DNA of 64,000 nt, from contig PCCS01000017.1 of the NCBI GenBank assembly GCA_002731825.1, positions 59,420-123,419 on the forward strand, in the 5' to 3' direction. The translations under genes were made by a program, and so were the position numbers. Under the pieces are notes generated by a model. That model ran no database searches, was not told the origin of the DNA, and saw only the letters and a list, made by a program, of their open reading frames with translations. Below are positions 1 through 9,005 of this stretch, piece by piece (position 1 is the stretch's first letter; each line of letters begins with the position of its first letter). The stretch is from Myxococcales bacterium. GTDB taxonomy: Bacteria > Myxococcota_A > Bradymonadia > UBA7976 > UBA1532.

Positions 1-1473
1 CTCGATCATGGGCTCCAAGCGCAATAAGCTCTCAACTCGTTGCGGAGCGACGTAGCGACCCCCCGAATCCTTAAATAGATCTTTTTTCCGATCTGTAATC
101 CAGACGAAACCATCGCGATCAACCCGACCGATATCACCGGTGGCCAACCAACCGTCGTCCGATAGCACAGCTCGAGTGATGGATGGCTGTTTCCAATACC
201 CCTGCATCACACTCGGTGCCTTCACCATAATTTCGCCATCGTGTGCAATGCGGACCCGGACATTATCTAATGCTTGTCCAACGCTACCAAAGCGATAACT
301 TTCCGGGCGATTGACGCTCACGACAGGGGATGTTTCTGTCAATCCATATCCCTCGAGGATCAAGACACCGGAGGAAAAGAAGAATTCGGCGATTTCGGGA
401 GCGAGCGCTGCCCCACCGGAGACTAAAATCCTGAGACGGCCACCCAAACGGTCATGCAGGTCTCGGAAAATTTTGTCTCTGAGCCAAGCATATTGCCAAT
501 TGAGTGTTTTACCCGCTTGCCGACCGGCTTGGTGTTTTCGGCTTAAGCGGGCCCCGACAGACAGGGCTGCTCCCATGGCAAGGCGCTTAGCCGGCGTGAA
601 TTGCCTCCGGACTGTCTGCGCGCGTCGGTACACCTTTTCATAGAGCCGTGGCACGCCGGTCATTAACGTCGGGCGAACCTCTTCCAAATCTTCCAGAAGG
701 CGATCCATTCCGCATGAATAATAGATGGTCGCCCCACCGAAAAAGCATGGCATATAGTACCCTGCCATCCGCTCGAAGCTATGGCTTAAAGGCAAAAACG
801 AGAGTAAGACGTCCTCGTGACTGATGGAAATCGCACGAAGGCAGGCCTCACAATTACTGGTCATGTTTTCGTGGGAGATCATGACGCCTTTGGGCTGACC
901 TGTGGTCCCGGAGGTGTAGATCAGGGTCATTAAATCGCTGGGCTTGATCCCATCAATTCGACCTGGAATCGAGCTCAAATGCGTCGAGGTGCGTCCCAGG
1001 TTTTCTAGCTTGAGCAGGCTGAGATGTTCAGTGTCTAGGCCATCGAGAATTTTGACAGCCGTATGAAATGCAAACAAATGGTGGGTCTCTGGAAACCGAC
1101 CCATTTCGCCGGCGACTCGCTCCAAGATATCAGCCTCGCCGATGAACACAGCTTTGACACCCGAATCCGATAAAATCCAGTCGATATCTTCCATGGAGGC
1201 GGTCTCAGAGATGGCCACCGTAGCAGCGCCAATAGACAGAATTGCCAAATCAGCAATCACCCACTCAACGCTGCTCTGACCAATGATGGCCACGCGCTCA
1301 CCAGATGCGATGCCAAGGTCTAAAAGTCCAGCTGCCGCAGCATCCACACGCTCATTGATCTGAAGCCACGTCAAGGGCCGCCAGTGCCTATCACGACGAC
1401 TGTAGATCATGGGCCTGCTGTGCAGCTTTGCGACCTGCTCTCGAAAAACTGCTGGAATGGTCCGTGTCGTCAT
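1..1473 (-). CDS. Long-chain acyl-CoA synthetase (AMP-binding, FadD type), C-terminus cut by window edge
   Basis: Predicted to activate long-chain fatty acids to acyl-CoA through an acyl-adenylate. Reading from the ATG at 1473 gives 491 codons that stay open to base 1, so the end lies outside the window (the family is usually about 600 residues). Visible ANL-superfamily motifs are the phosphate-binding loop YTSGTTGQPKGV, the adenylate motif GYGLTETSPVV and the TGDIG hinge-region motif. The start is followed by TTRTIPAVF, typical of the soluble FadD15-like group, with no signal peptide. It diverges from the kinase gene at 1682. An acyl-CoA dehydrogenase lies 6 kb away, so fatty-acid turnover is represented twice in the region. 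The family call is strong; the chain-length specificity is inferred. Confidence 0.93.
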   Translation of the reverse strand, partial: MTTRTIPAVFREQVAKLHSRPMIYSRRDRHWRPLTWLQINERVDAAAAGLLDLGIASGERVAIIGQSSVEWVIADLAILSIGAATVAISETASMEDIDWILSDSGVKAVFIGEADILERVAGEMGRFPETHHLFAFHTAVKILDGLDTEHLSLLKLENLGRTSTHLSSIPGRIDGIKPSDLMTLIYTSGTTGQPKGVMISHENMTSNCEACLRAISISHEDVLLSFLPLSHSFERMAGYYMPCFFGGATIYYSCGMDRLLEDLEEVRPTLMTGVPRLYEKVYRRAQTVRRQFTPAKRLAMGAALSVGARLSRKHQAGRQAGKTLNWQYAWLRDKIFRDLHDRLGGRLRILVSGGAALAPEIAEFFFSSGVLILEGYGLTETSPVVSVNRPESYRFGSVGQALDNVRVRIAHDGEIMVKAPSVMQGYWKQPSITRAVLSDDGWLATGDIGRVDRDGFVWITDRKKDLFKDSGGRYVAPQRVESLLRLEPMIE

Positions 1474-1592
1474 GAGCCTCAAATCTATTTTATTCGCACC
1501 AAGGCACACGGCCCATGGGGCATCGCTGCGCTCCGCCGCAAGCGTTTAGAGGCAAAACATAGCAAATAAAAGCAAGCCGATGTGGATAAAGA

Positions 1593-1619
1593 TGAGGAGC
1601 TTCTTGCCCCGGCTCCTCA
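1593..1619. repeat. Perfect 8-bp inverted repeat in the divergent intergenic region
   Basis: TGAGGAGC (1593-1600) is followed after 11 bases by GCTCCTCA (1612-1619). It sits between the divergent starts of the acyl-CoA synthetase (1473) and the kinase (1682), about 60 bases before the kinase start. No T-run follows on either strand, so an operator or 5' leader hairpin is more likely than a terminator. The role is unknown. Confidence 0.4.
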
Positions 1620-1681
1620 GTCCATGCAAGTCTCCCATATCGGGGAGAATTTTGTCTAGATCTTGGAGGGCTTGAGACTCG

Positions 1682-4600
1682 ATGCGTCCATCTGATTTTC
1701 CAGAGGGTTATATATCTCAGAGGGAACTCGGGGAAGGCTCGATGGGTCAGGTCTGGCTTGCGCGCACAACCGAGGGCGCCCACTGTGCCGTAAAAATTCT
1801 AAATTTACGTCAAGATCGGAGAGGGTCGTCGGAGCGTTCGTTTAACCGAGAAGTGCGGGCGATGGCCCGTCTTTCGCACCCTGGAATCATCCAAGTTCAT
1901 GATTTTGGACGCACGCCGAAAGGTGCGCCGTTTGTCGTCATGGAATACGCATCGGGTTCGCCGCTCAATCCGTACATGCGAGGCAGTTGGACATGGCGCA
2001 GATTATGGACTCTGCTCGATGGGCTTCTATCGGCCCTCGGCCATGCCCATGCGCGGGAGCTGATTCATCGAGATCTTAAACCGGGCAACGTGATCGTGAT
2101 GCCCGATCGAACTGGAGCCGGAGCGGTTAAATTAGCCGACTTTGGGATTGCTCTCGCCATGTCGGAGACAAAAATCTCTGAGCGACGAATCGAAGGGACC
2201 CCGGCCTACATTGCACCAGAGGCCGCATCCGGTGACGTCGCATCGGTTGGTCCCTGGACCGACCTGTACTCACTGGGCGTCATGCTGTTCGAAATACTCA
2301 CCGGCGATCTGCCTTATCATGGACGACATTTGCTTGCCCATCACCAGCGCAGCCCTGTGCCACCCATCGAAATTCGACCCGATGTAAAGGTCTCTCCAGA
2401 GATTATACCCATTGTCAGACGGCTCTTAGACAAGGTACCCCACAGGCGGTACCGCTCTGTGGCCTCGCTACGGAGTGCGTTGTCAGAGCTCGGTGTACCC
2501 TCACCGGCAGCCCCATTGGGTACGCCGCCAACAACCAGCATGTTTATGGACGATGAGTTCCCAGATGAAATGGTCACTCTCCAGCCCATCTCTGGGCCCA
2601 GTGGCCCTGGACTCTTTCACATTCGACAACCACAGCTAGTGGGTCGACATGGCATCCAAGGCGTTTTGACCACCGCCGCTGAGGCTGCCATCGCCGGACG
2701 CGGGCCTCGGTTGGTCATGTTAGAGGGCCATGCAGGTGTTGGAAAAAGCTATCTCGGCGCGTGGCTGCGGGAACAATTAGAAGAGAGTGGCCGGATGCGC
2801 ACACTGGTCATCAGGAGTGAGCCTCAGGCCCAAACGGGTGGTGGACTCCGAGCCGCTCTGCTGCGCTTACTGGGCGCACCTACGGCCGATCGAGAGCAAG
2901 CTGAAGACCTCTTTCTAGAAGCGTTCGACGATCCGGCATTGAGACATCTCGCGATGCGCGTTTTATGGCCTGCCGATGACCAGACCGGTCCCATGAGTGA
3001 TCTGGCCATACGAGAAGCCGCTCAGCTCATTAAAGCTGTGGTTGGTGACACACCGTTTATGCTGTGGAGCGATGATTCGCAATGGTCGCCGGAAGGGCGT
3101 GTGCTGCAGCTCATTCATCGACTGGCTCGACCAGATGGTCTGACACATCTTCTGGTCCTGGTCACTTTGAGACCGAGTGAACGCGCCGCGGTTCAATCGA
3201 CCTGCCGTGACCTCATTCGGCTGCCGGGTGCAGAGGCGCTGACCATTGGCCCTGTCAGCCCACTGGAGTTAGCCCCCGCGCTGGAATCGCTCGCTCCACT
3301 GCCAGACGGCTTGGCCGAAGCGGCAAGCATGGTGGCCGCTGGCAATCCATTGATCGCCCTAGAAGCGGTGAGAAGTTTCTTGGAGACCGAAGGCCTAGGC
3401 CATGCGCCAACGGACCCTAACTTGGTTTTACAGCAGCGCATTGAGCGCGCCACATCTGGTGAACGTGGTGGCGAACTCTTAAGCGCATTGGCCCGAGCAA
3501 CCCTCTTGGGACGTTCATTTACCCTCGGTCCACTCTGCAAACTGTGCACGGTGACCGGGGACCCCAATGCCCCTCAACTGACAGGCGATCAAGAAGTGGT
3601 CCTCAGCTTGCTCGAGGAGGCGGTCAATAGCGGTCTTGCAATCGAGCAGGGTGAACGCCGCTGGCGCTTCGGTCATGACCTAATTCGGACGCAACTCCGT
3701 AAAACCTGTCGAGAGCTCGACAATTGGCCCAGCTTGAATCACAAAGCGGCCAATATTCGAATGGACAGGGCACGGGTGGACCCAACGGGCATAGAACTTG
3801 AGGTCGTGGCACGACACATGTGGGAAGCGAATGCGACTCAAGATGCACTTAAATTGGGTCTAGAAGGGCTTGACCGCCTTCATTCATCAGGCCTGATGGG
3901 GCATGCAAATTCCTTTGCACGCCGGCTGATACGATGGGACGATGAACACCACCTCCTCGACATGGAGGAGAAAGGTGATCTCCTGCTGATGGCCAGCGAG
4001 GCCGCCGAGCATGCGGGTCAACCCCATGAGGCAGAACAGTACGCGCGGACTGCGACCGATCTAGCACGGGATGAAAAGCTGGCCGCATTGGGTGCGCGCG
4101 CAGCGGGCCGCCTGGGCGTATTGAAATTGCAGCATGACACCCCTGAAGAAGCCGAACATTGGCTCTGGGATGCGCTTCGGTTCGCTCGCGCAAGCGGCAA
4201 TCAGAGGGCCTTAGCCGACGTCAATCTGTCCCTCGGCTATTTTTATCAGCGACGCGAAAAACTCGATTTATCGAGTACGGCCTACCAGGTCTGCTTAGAA
4301 CTCGCGGTCGAAAACGAGATGAGTGTCGCCGAACTGTCGGCAAGAGCCGCTTTGGCCGGTCTCGACCGCGTCATGGGCCATCTTGACCGGGCTGAAAAAA
4401 CCTTCGAGGCGGTGGCGACCCGAGCGCAAGATAAAGGTCTCGAGGTCATCGCTTTGAACGCAAGGCTCCAACTTGGCCTCTGCGCAAAGTACCGCAACGA
4501 TCCGGCCTCGGCATGGGATACCTTTGAAGAAGTACGGAGCGGCGCACGGGGTAACTTGTTCAGCATTGATTTCTTCGCGTGTCTGGGCGCGGCCTGGGCG

Positions 4601-4816
4601 GCGGCAGCACAGGGTCGCTGGCACGAAGCGGAAACCCCGTTGATGCATGCAGAAGACCTTCGCTATGATGTCCGTCTACGGGATCCTGAGGCCGAGGAAA
4701 TGCGGATCTCAATCCGAAAATTAGCGACTGATGCGCGCCGTCCCGACATCGTGGAGCGCATTAAACGACTTGATATTCTGCGGACGAAGACCGGGTCTAC
4801 GCAGCACTCTCTTTAG
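1682..4816 (+). CDS. Ser/Thr protein kinase fused to an AAA-type ATPase and TPR-like region
   Basis: A 1044-residue cytoplasmic signalling protein. The Hanks-type kinase domain fills roughly residues 10-275: glycine loop GEGSMGQVW, the lysine of AVKIL near 37, catalytic HRDLKPGN near 128-135, DFG near 152 and the APE triad in GTPAYIAPEA. A P-loop ATPase follows, with Walker A EGHAGVGKS near 349-357. The C-terminal third is Ala/Leu/Glu-rich helical sequence resembling TPR repeats. No transmembrane segment is visible. This architecture (kinase-AAA-TPR) is common in myxobacteria. GGAGGG at 1665-1670 supports the ATG at 1682. The substrate is unknown; a paralogue with a shorter C-terminus is at 11650. 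Confidence 0.92.
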   Translation: MRPSDFPEGYISQRELGEGSMGQVWLARTTEGAHCAVKILNLRQDRRGSSERSFNREVRAMARLSHPGIIQVHDFGRTPKGAPFVVMEYASGSPLNPYMRGSWTWRRLWTLLDGLLSALGHAHARELIHRDLKPGNVIVMPDRTGAGAVKLADFGIALAMSETKISERRIEGTPAYIAPEAASGDVASVGPWTDLYSLGVMLFEILTGDLPYHGRHLLAHHQRSPVPPIEIRPDVKVSPEIIPIVRRLLDKVPHRRYRSVASLRSALSELGVPSPAAPLGTPPTTSMFMDDEFPDEMVTLQPISGPSGPGLFHIRQPQLVGRHGIQGVLTTAAEAAIAGRGPRLVMLEGHAGVGKSYLGAWLREQLEESGRMRTLVIRSEPQAQTGGGLRAALLRLLGAPTADREQAEDLFLEAFDDPALRHLAMRVLWPADDQTGPMSDLAIREAAQLIKAVVGDTPFMLWSDDSQWSPEGRVLQLIHRLARPDGLTHLLVLVTLRPSERAAVQSTCRDLIRLPGAEALTIGPVSPLELAPALESLAPLPDGLAEAASMVAAGNPLIALEAVRSFLETEGLGHAPTDPNLVLQQRIERATSGERGGELLSALARATLLGRSFTLGPLCKLCTVTGDPNAPQLTGDQEVVLSLLEEAVNSGLAIEQGERRWRFGHDLIRTQLRKTCRELDNWPSLNHKAANIRMDRARVDPTGIELEVVARHMWEANATQDALKLGLEGLDRLHSSGLMGHANSFARRLIRWDDEHHLLDMEEKGDLLLMASEAAEHAGQPHEAEQYARTATDLARDEKLAALGARAAGRLGVLKLQHDTPEEAEHWLWDALRFARASGNQRALADVNLSLGYFYQRREKLDLSSTAYQVCLELAVENEMSVAELSARAALAGLDRVMGHLDRAEKTFEAVATRAQDKGLEVIALNARLQLGLCAKYRNDPASAWDTFEEVRSGARGNLFSIDFFACLGAAWAAAAQGRWHEAETPLMHAEDLRYDVRLRDPEAEEMRISIRKLATDARRPDIVERIKRLDILRTKTGSTQHSL

Positions 4817-4832
4817 CCGACTGAGTCTTGAG

Positions 4833-5483
4833 CTATGTCAAAGGGTGTCTGCTTAGAAAACGTGTATCGAGCAAAGGGACAAAAGATTCGGTTTCGGTCT
4901 TAATCAGACGCCGAATCCCCTCAGGACGAGCCTGTCCATCGGCGATGGCAACCACAGATAGATGAGCAGAGGACGCAGCTTTAATACCGGCGTTGCTGTC
5001 CTCGAACACCACCCCATGGTCTGGTTTTATGCCCAGTCGGTCCAATGCGAGTTGGTAGCATTCCGGATCTGGCTTGGCCCGCCGGTACATACCGGCAGCG
5101 ACGATGGTATCAACCGTATGGCCTACTGAAAAATAGTCTAGCCACCCACGGACAACCTCACCACGGCTGCCTGTGACGATGGCCACCGATCCACAGTCCG
5201 CTGCGCGAGACAAGGCGTCCAATGCACCTGGGATGGCCTGAGGATGGTCCAAAACCGTGTCCTGAAATACCGTCGCACAGGCATCTGCAAACCTCACCGG
5301 ATCCACCGTTTGGGTCTGTCCAACTAAGTCGGCTATCGCCAGCCAGGTCCAGCCACCCACATCCTGTTGATGTGTCACTCTACTTAAACCGAACTGCGCC
5401 AAAACCCGTTGCACAACGGGCCAAGTCAAGCATTCGCTATCCGATAGAACACCATCAAAGTCGAAGAAAAAGCCTGTGTACAT
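4833..5483 (-). CDS. HAD-family phosphatase, beta-phosphoglucomutase-like
   Basis: A 216-residue haloacid-dehalogenase hydrolase. Motif I is FFDFDGVLSDSE near residues 6-17 (nucleophile and general-acid aspartates); motif II Thr/Ser is in VTGSRG, motif III Lys in KPDPECY, and motif IV is VVFEDSNAGIKAA. The small helical cap between motifs I and II fits the beta-phosphoglucomutase/phosphatase group, which acts on small sugar phosphates. It starts 11 bases after the stop of the organophosphate-type transporter, so the two are probably co-transcribed, which suggests uptake and then dephosphorylation or isomerisation of a phosphorylated substrate. Its end is 16 bases from the convergent kinase gene. 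The exact substrate cannot be read. Confidence 0.88.
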   Translation of the reverse strand: MYTGFFFDFDGVLSDSECLTWPVVQRVLAQFGLSRVTHQQDVGGWTWLAIADLVGQTQTVDPVRFADACATVFQDTVLDHPQAIPGALDALSRAADCGSVAIVTGSRGEVVRGWLDYFSVGHTVDTIVAAGMYRRAKPDPECYQLALDRLGIKPDHGVVFEDSNAGIKAASSAHLSVVAIADGQARPEGIRRLIKTETESFVPLLDTRFLSRHPLT

Positions 5484-5494
5484 CGATCACCTGT

Positions 5495-6787
5495 TCAGAG
5501 TTCGAGTCCTCGTCTTCGGGTGTAAGCCCACAAAGCCGCACTGCCAATAAAGGCCAAGCCGGCAATCCCGCAGAGCAGAACCAGAACAGCCCCCGTACCT
5601 GATGTGTCTTTCAGATAGGCGATGACGAACTCCTGTAAGATCGGTCCCGCGGAGCCCAAACCGTTGATGATGGCCGATGCAACAACCGCTTTCTCCTTAG
5701 TCGAGATGTCCATGGCTGCCGTCCCTGATAGAAGTGAATCTGGCCCCATCATGGCAAAGCCCAACAAACCGAAGGTGGTGATAAAAAGCCAAACACTGTG
5801 TGTGCCGTATAGAGCCATGACGAGGGCTACGACGAACATCAGAGCCGTCATATAGAAAACCACAGGAAGCCGTCGAGACTGAAAGAGCTTATCGGATGCG
5901 TAACCGCCGGCGATAACCCCTAAGAAACCAACCCAATCGAAGACCGTACTCCAATGCCCTGCCCTCGCGGTTGAATCTGGGCCTTTAAAGAAATCTTTGA
6001 GGATCGTCGGCCCCCAGCTATCGGCAGCATAGCGGGTGAATTTAAAGCAAAAATACAGGAGGCCCATCATGAAAACGATATGAACAACCTGATCCCAAGG
6101 CCGTCCTGAGTCTCGGGTTTTCCCATCGACAGCGACCTCTTCGATAAAGGGAGGTAACCCGACCTCTTCCGGTGTTTCCTTACCCCATAGGTAAAACAAG
6201 ATCCAAACGCCAAACAAAATGAGGCTCGCGCCCCAAAATGACCAGGCGATTCCAAGCCAACCGAGTAGAAATGCGGCGGAATGTTTCGCCAGCATGCTGC
6301 CCAACATGTAGCAAGTGCCCCACCACCCCATCACACGGCCACGCTCGGTGGGGCGTGTCCACTGTGTGAGTATACCCACGTTTCCAGGCCATCCAGTCGC
6401 TTGGGCGAAACCATTGATCCCTAAGAAAACAACAAGCCACATGAAAATGACGTCTTTTCCAAGGGCACCCGCCGTTGTGGCTCCGATAAAGATATTCATG
6501 AGGATCGACAGAGCCATCCCCCCAAGTAACATGCGCCGGCAGGCCATCCGTTGGCCCAGTTTGGAGGCGAGAAACTGGCCCAGCATATATGTGGTCAGAT
6601 AGGTCCCCCAGCACCAAGCGAGGTTCATGTTCGTAAAACCAAAATCATCGACCAAAGTCGGCTTTACGATGCCAAAAGCCTTACGACAGAAGTAAAACCC
6701 CGCATAGGACAACCATGTAACGGTGAAAATGCGTATTCGCCATACCGTCACCTTGCCATCTGCTATGTGAGTGTCTGATGTAGCCAA
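5495..6787 (-). CDS. Major facilitator transporter, organophosphate:phosphate antiporter-like
   Basis: A 430-residue protein with about 12 hydrophobic segments. The N-terminal stretch SYAGFYFCRKAFG matches the conserved Y-x-G-x-Y/F-x-x-R-K region of the OPA family (GlpT, UhpT, UhpC), which exchanges glycerol-3-phosphate or hexose phosphates for inorganic phosphate at the inner membrane. The length is close to that of GlpT/UhpT (about 450). The ATG at 6787 gives a short polar N-terminus before the first membrane span. The downstream HAD phosphatase gene follows after 11 bases. No two-component sensor of the Uhp type is nearby, so a transport rather than sensory role is preferred. Confidence 0.85.
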   Translation of the reverse strand: MATSDTHIADGKVTVWRIRIFTVTWLSYAGFYFCRKAFGIVKPTLVDDFGFTNMNLAWCWGTYLTTYMLGQFLASKLGQRMACRRMLLGGMALSILMNIFIGATTAGALGKDVIFMWLVVFLGINGFAQATGWPGNVGILTQWTRPTERGRVMGWWGTCYMLGSMLAKHSAAFLLGWLGIAWSFWGASLILFGVWILFYLWGKETPEEVGLPPFIEEVAVDGKTRDSGRPWDQVVHIVFMMGLLYFCFKFTRYAADSWGPTILKDFFKGPDSTARAGHWSTVFDWVGFLGVIAGGYASDKLFQSRRLPVVFYMTALMFVVALVMALYGTHSVWLFITTFGLLGFAMMGPDSLLSGTAAMDISTKEKAVVASAIINGLGSAGPILQEFVIAYLKDTSGTGAVLVLLCGIAGLAFIGSAALWAYTRRRGLEL

Positions 6788-6915
6788 ATTCTTGCCCGAG
6801 TCATCGCGTCTAAGTGTGGGGTGGGAAATAGCACAAACGCAGGCAGACTATGGAGAAAATTTTAGCGACGGTCGAGTGACACTTTGGCGACGCCTATTCA
6901 ATGGACTCGTCGACT

Positions 6916-7677
6916 TTACGGTCGCGACTTTAACTGCCGAATGACCGACGGCGTCCAAGCAAAGGAAATGCATAAATAAGCTGCTGGAAAGATAAGGCTG
7001 CTCAAATAAAGCCAACTGGGGATGGTCGGAAAATAAACCACCAATAACCCGATCTGAATGGTCCAGATCAAACTACCAATCTTGAAAAAGTTGGCCCATC
7101 GGACAGCCCGTGATGGGTAAATAAAATAGATGGGCAGGACACTCAGAAGGCAAAAGAGAATCACGATGGATGTGATGATCGGACTCCCGGACGGTCCGAC
7201 GACAACATCAAATTGACGTAAACTGATGTCTGTGAAGAAAACGCCGATATTCCAATAAGAGGGAAATCCACGAAAAAAGCCCAGTTCGACTGATTTCGCC
7301 CCAGAATGAACAAATGCGAATGCACTCGACAGTAGAATACAGGCTGAAAAAAGCCATTTGGGCTCCATTAACCATCCCGAGTAGAAGAAGAACACAACGG
7401 GGATAAAGGTCCAATTCAAGTAATCAACAATATTGTCCAGCAGTGCGCCATCGATATGTGGGAGAACATCTTTGACTCGGCACGCACGCGCCAAAACTCC
7501 ATCGGTGGCATCCACTATGACGGCGATAAGCATCCAAAGATAGGCATCGGAGATCCGCCCGCTGATGATGGCATCCAAGCTTAGAAAAGCCCAAATAACC
7601 CCCGATGCAGTAAACAGATGAACCGCCCAGGCGCGGCAGATTGACGCCGTACTGTGGTCAATATCTTCTTGGATCAA
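6916..7677 (-). CDS. pcs: Phosphatidylcholine synthase (CDP-alcohol phosphotransferase), TTG start
   Basis: Predicted to condense choline with CDP-diacylglycerol at the inner membrane to make phosphatidylcholine. The CDP-alcohol signature is present in its Pcs-specific spacing: DG-x2-AR-x12-G-x3-D-x3-D (starting at DGVLAR). The N-terminal AWAVHLFTASG and internal FFRGFPSYWN are also typical of Pcs. Several hydrophobic segments follow. The open frame extends far upstream into the acyl-CoA dehydrogenase gene, but that part is out-of-frame shadow. A TTG at 7677, four to five bases after GGGGGA, gives 253 residues, the normal family length. It lies about 60 bases downstream of the dehydrogenase stop, so co-transcription is likely. 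The glycine before the acidic motif is in HIDGALLD rather than the usual SGDTLD. Confidence 0.83.
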   Translation of the reverse strand: MIQEDIDHSTASICRAWAVHLFTASGVIWAFLSLDAIISGRISDAYLWMLIAVIVDATDGVLARACRVKDVLPHIDGALLDNIVDYLNWTFIPVVFFFYSGWLMEPKWLFSACILLSSAFAFVHSGAKSVELGFFRGFPSYWNIGVFFTDISLRQFDVVVGPSGSPIITSIVILFCLLSVLPIYFIYPSRAVRWANFFKIGSLIWTIQIGLLVVYFPTIPSWLYLSSLIFPAAYLCISFAWTPSVIRQLKSRP

Positions 7678-7738
7678 TCCGTCCCCCGCGAGGCTGTCCA
7701 AAACACACGTTTTCCGCGACGACTCAGCCTCGAAAAAT

Positions 7739-8878
7739 TTATCGCGTAAAGATCTCTTTGGAGATAATGAGTCGCTGAATCTGACTTGTCCCCTCGTAAA
7801 TCTGGAAAATCTTCGAATCGCGGAGCAATTTTTCGACGGGATATTCGGTGTTGAAGCCATTGCCGCCAAACACCTGAACCGCATCGCTTGCAACGCGATG
7901 GGCGGTATCGGCTGCAAAGCACTTTGCCATGGATGCGAGCTTGGTATTGCGACGTCCATTGTCAATGGCCCAGGCCGATTGCCAAACCAAGAGCCGCGCT
8001 GCTTCAATATCTTTGGCCATGTCGGCGATCATAAAGCTGATGGCTTGATGCGCGTACAAGGGTTTGCCCATAGACTTTCTGTCTCTTGCATACCCGCAAG
8101 CATGCTCAAAAGCAGCTCGGGCCAGTCCGACAGCCCCCGATGCAACCAACGGCCTGGTCACATCAAATGCTTTCATGGCAATTTTGAATCCATAACCTTC
8201 GTCGCCAAGTCGATTCTCGACGGGCACTTCGACATTCTCAAAGCGCACGCCGCGAGTATCGCTGGCGCGCTGACCCATGTTGATCTCTTTCCGACCCAGG
8301 CTCACCCCAGGGGCATCAGCGTCCACAATGAAGCCAGTCATACCGGCGTGTTTGCTCTCCAAATCAGTTTTAGCCAAAACAAAGAACCAATTGGCCTGGC
8401 CCGCGTTGGTGATCCACATCTTCTCGCCATTGATGATGTACTTATCACCCGTCCGCACAGCGGTGGTTTTAATGGCTGCAACATCACTTCCTGCATTTGG
8501 CTCGGTCACTCCGTATGCGGCGAACAGAAAGTCATCATTCATACGCCCGAGGTATTTCTTTTTCTGTGCCTCACTGCCCGCGACGATCACCGGTGCTTGA
8601 GCGAGCGTATTGGCTTCAATTGCGGTCGATACACCGGTGCAACCCCAAGCCGTTTCTTCTCCCATGAGAACGCCCTCGACGACACCGAGTCCCATGCCTC
8701 CGTATGCCTCTGGAATATGGGTGTTCATGAGTCCAAGTTCCCATGCTTTCTTCAGGACCCCTGATGGAAACTCACCTGTGTGATCATGATGAGCCGATAC
8801 CGGCCTGATCTCGTTTCTGGCAAATTCACGAGCGAGGTCTCTCAATTGTTCCTGCTCTTGAGATAATGAAAAATCCAT
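7739..8878 (-). CDS. Acyl-CoA dehydrogenase
   Basis: FAD-dependent alpha,beta-dehydrogenation of acyl-CoA, the first step of beta-oxidation. Family signatures are [15 protein letters not shown] (residues near 130-145) and the C-terminal [10 protein letters not shown] followed by an ISKEIF end. The start is placed at the ATG at 8878 (MDFSLSQEQ), because the family begins there and TTGGAGT lies about nine bases upstream; the open frame runs 25 codons further up without similarity. This gives 379 residues, the usual size of short/medium-chain enzymes. The phosphatidylcholine synthase gene follows. Chain-length preference is not readable. Confidence 0.94.
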   Translation of the reverse strand: MDFSLSQEQEQLRDLAREFARNEIRPVSAHHDHTGEFPSGVLKKAWELGLMNTHIPEAYGGMGLGVVEGVLMGEETAWGCTGVSTAIEANTLAQAPVIVAGSEAQKKKYLGRMNDDFLFAAYGVTEPNAGSDVAAIKTTAVRTGDKYIINGEKMWITNAGQANWFFVLAKTDLESKHAGMTGFIVDADAPGVSLGRKEINMGQRASDTRGVRFENVEVPVENRLGDEGYGFKIAMKAFDVTRPLVASGAVGLARAAFEHACGYARDRKSMGKPLYAHQAISFMIADMAKDIEAARLLVWQSAWAIDNGRRNTKLASMAKCFAADTAHRVASDAVQVFGGNGFNTEYPVEKLLRDSKIFQIYEGTSQIQRLIISKEIFTR

Positions 8879-9005
8879 CGTTAAGACTCCAATCAAACGC
8901 ATGTTCTGCGAGCCAGTGTAACCACTCACGACCACAGTCACAATTGAGATCATGTAAGTTGGCGAGTGCGCGTCCTAAATCGGACCGCCAAACGCCCTCC
9001 GACCG

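Noticed and set aside
4833..6787. Uhp-type sugar phosphate sensing system
   Set aside because: Only a transporter and phosphatase are present; no histidine kinase or response regulator is near.
7898..8764. 288-codon plus-strand open frame inside the acyl-CoA dehydrogenase gene
   Set aside because: Antisense to a clearly conserved enzyme; no recognisable domain.
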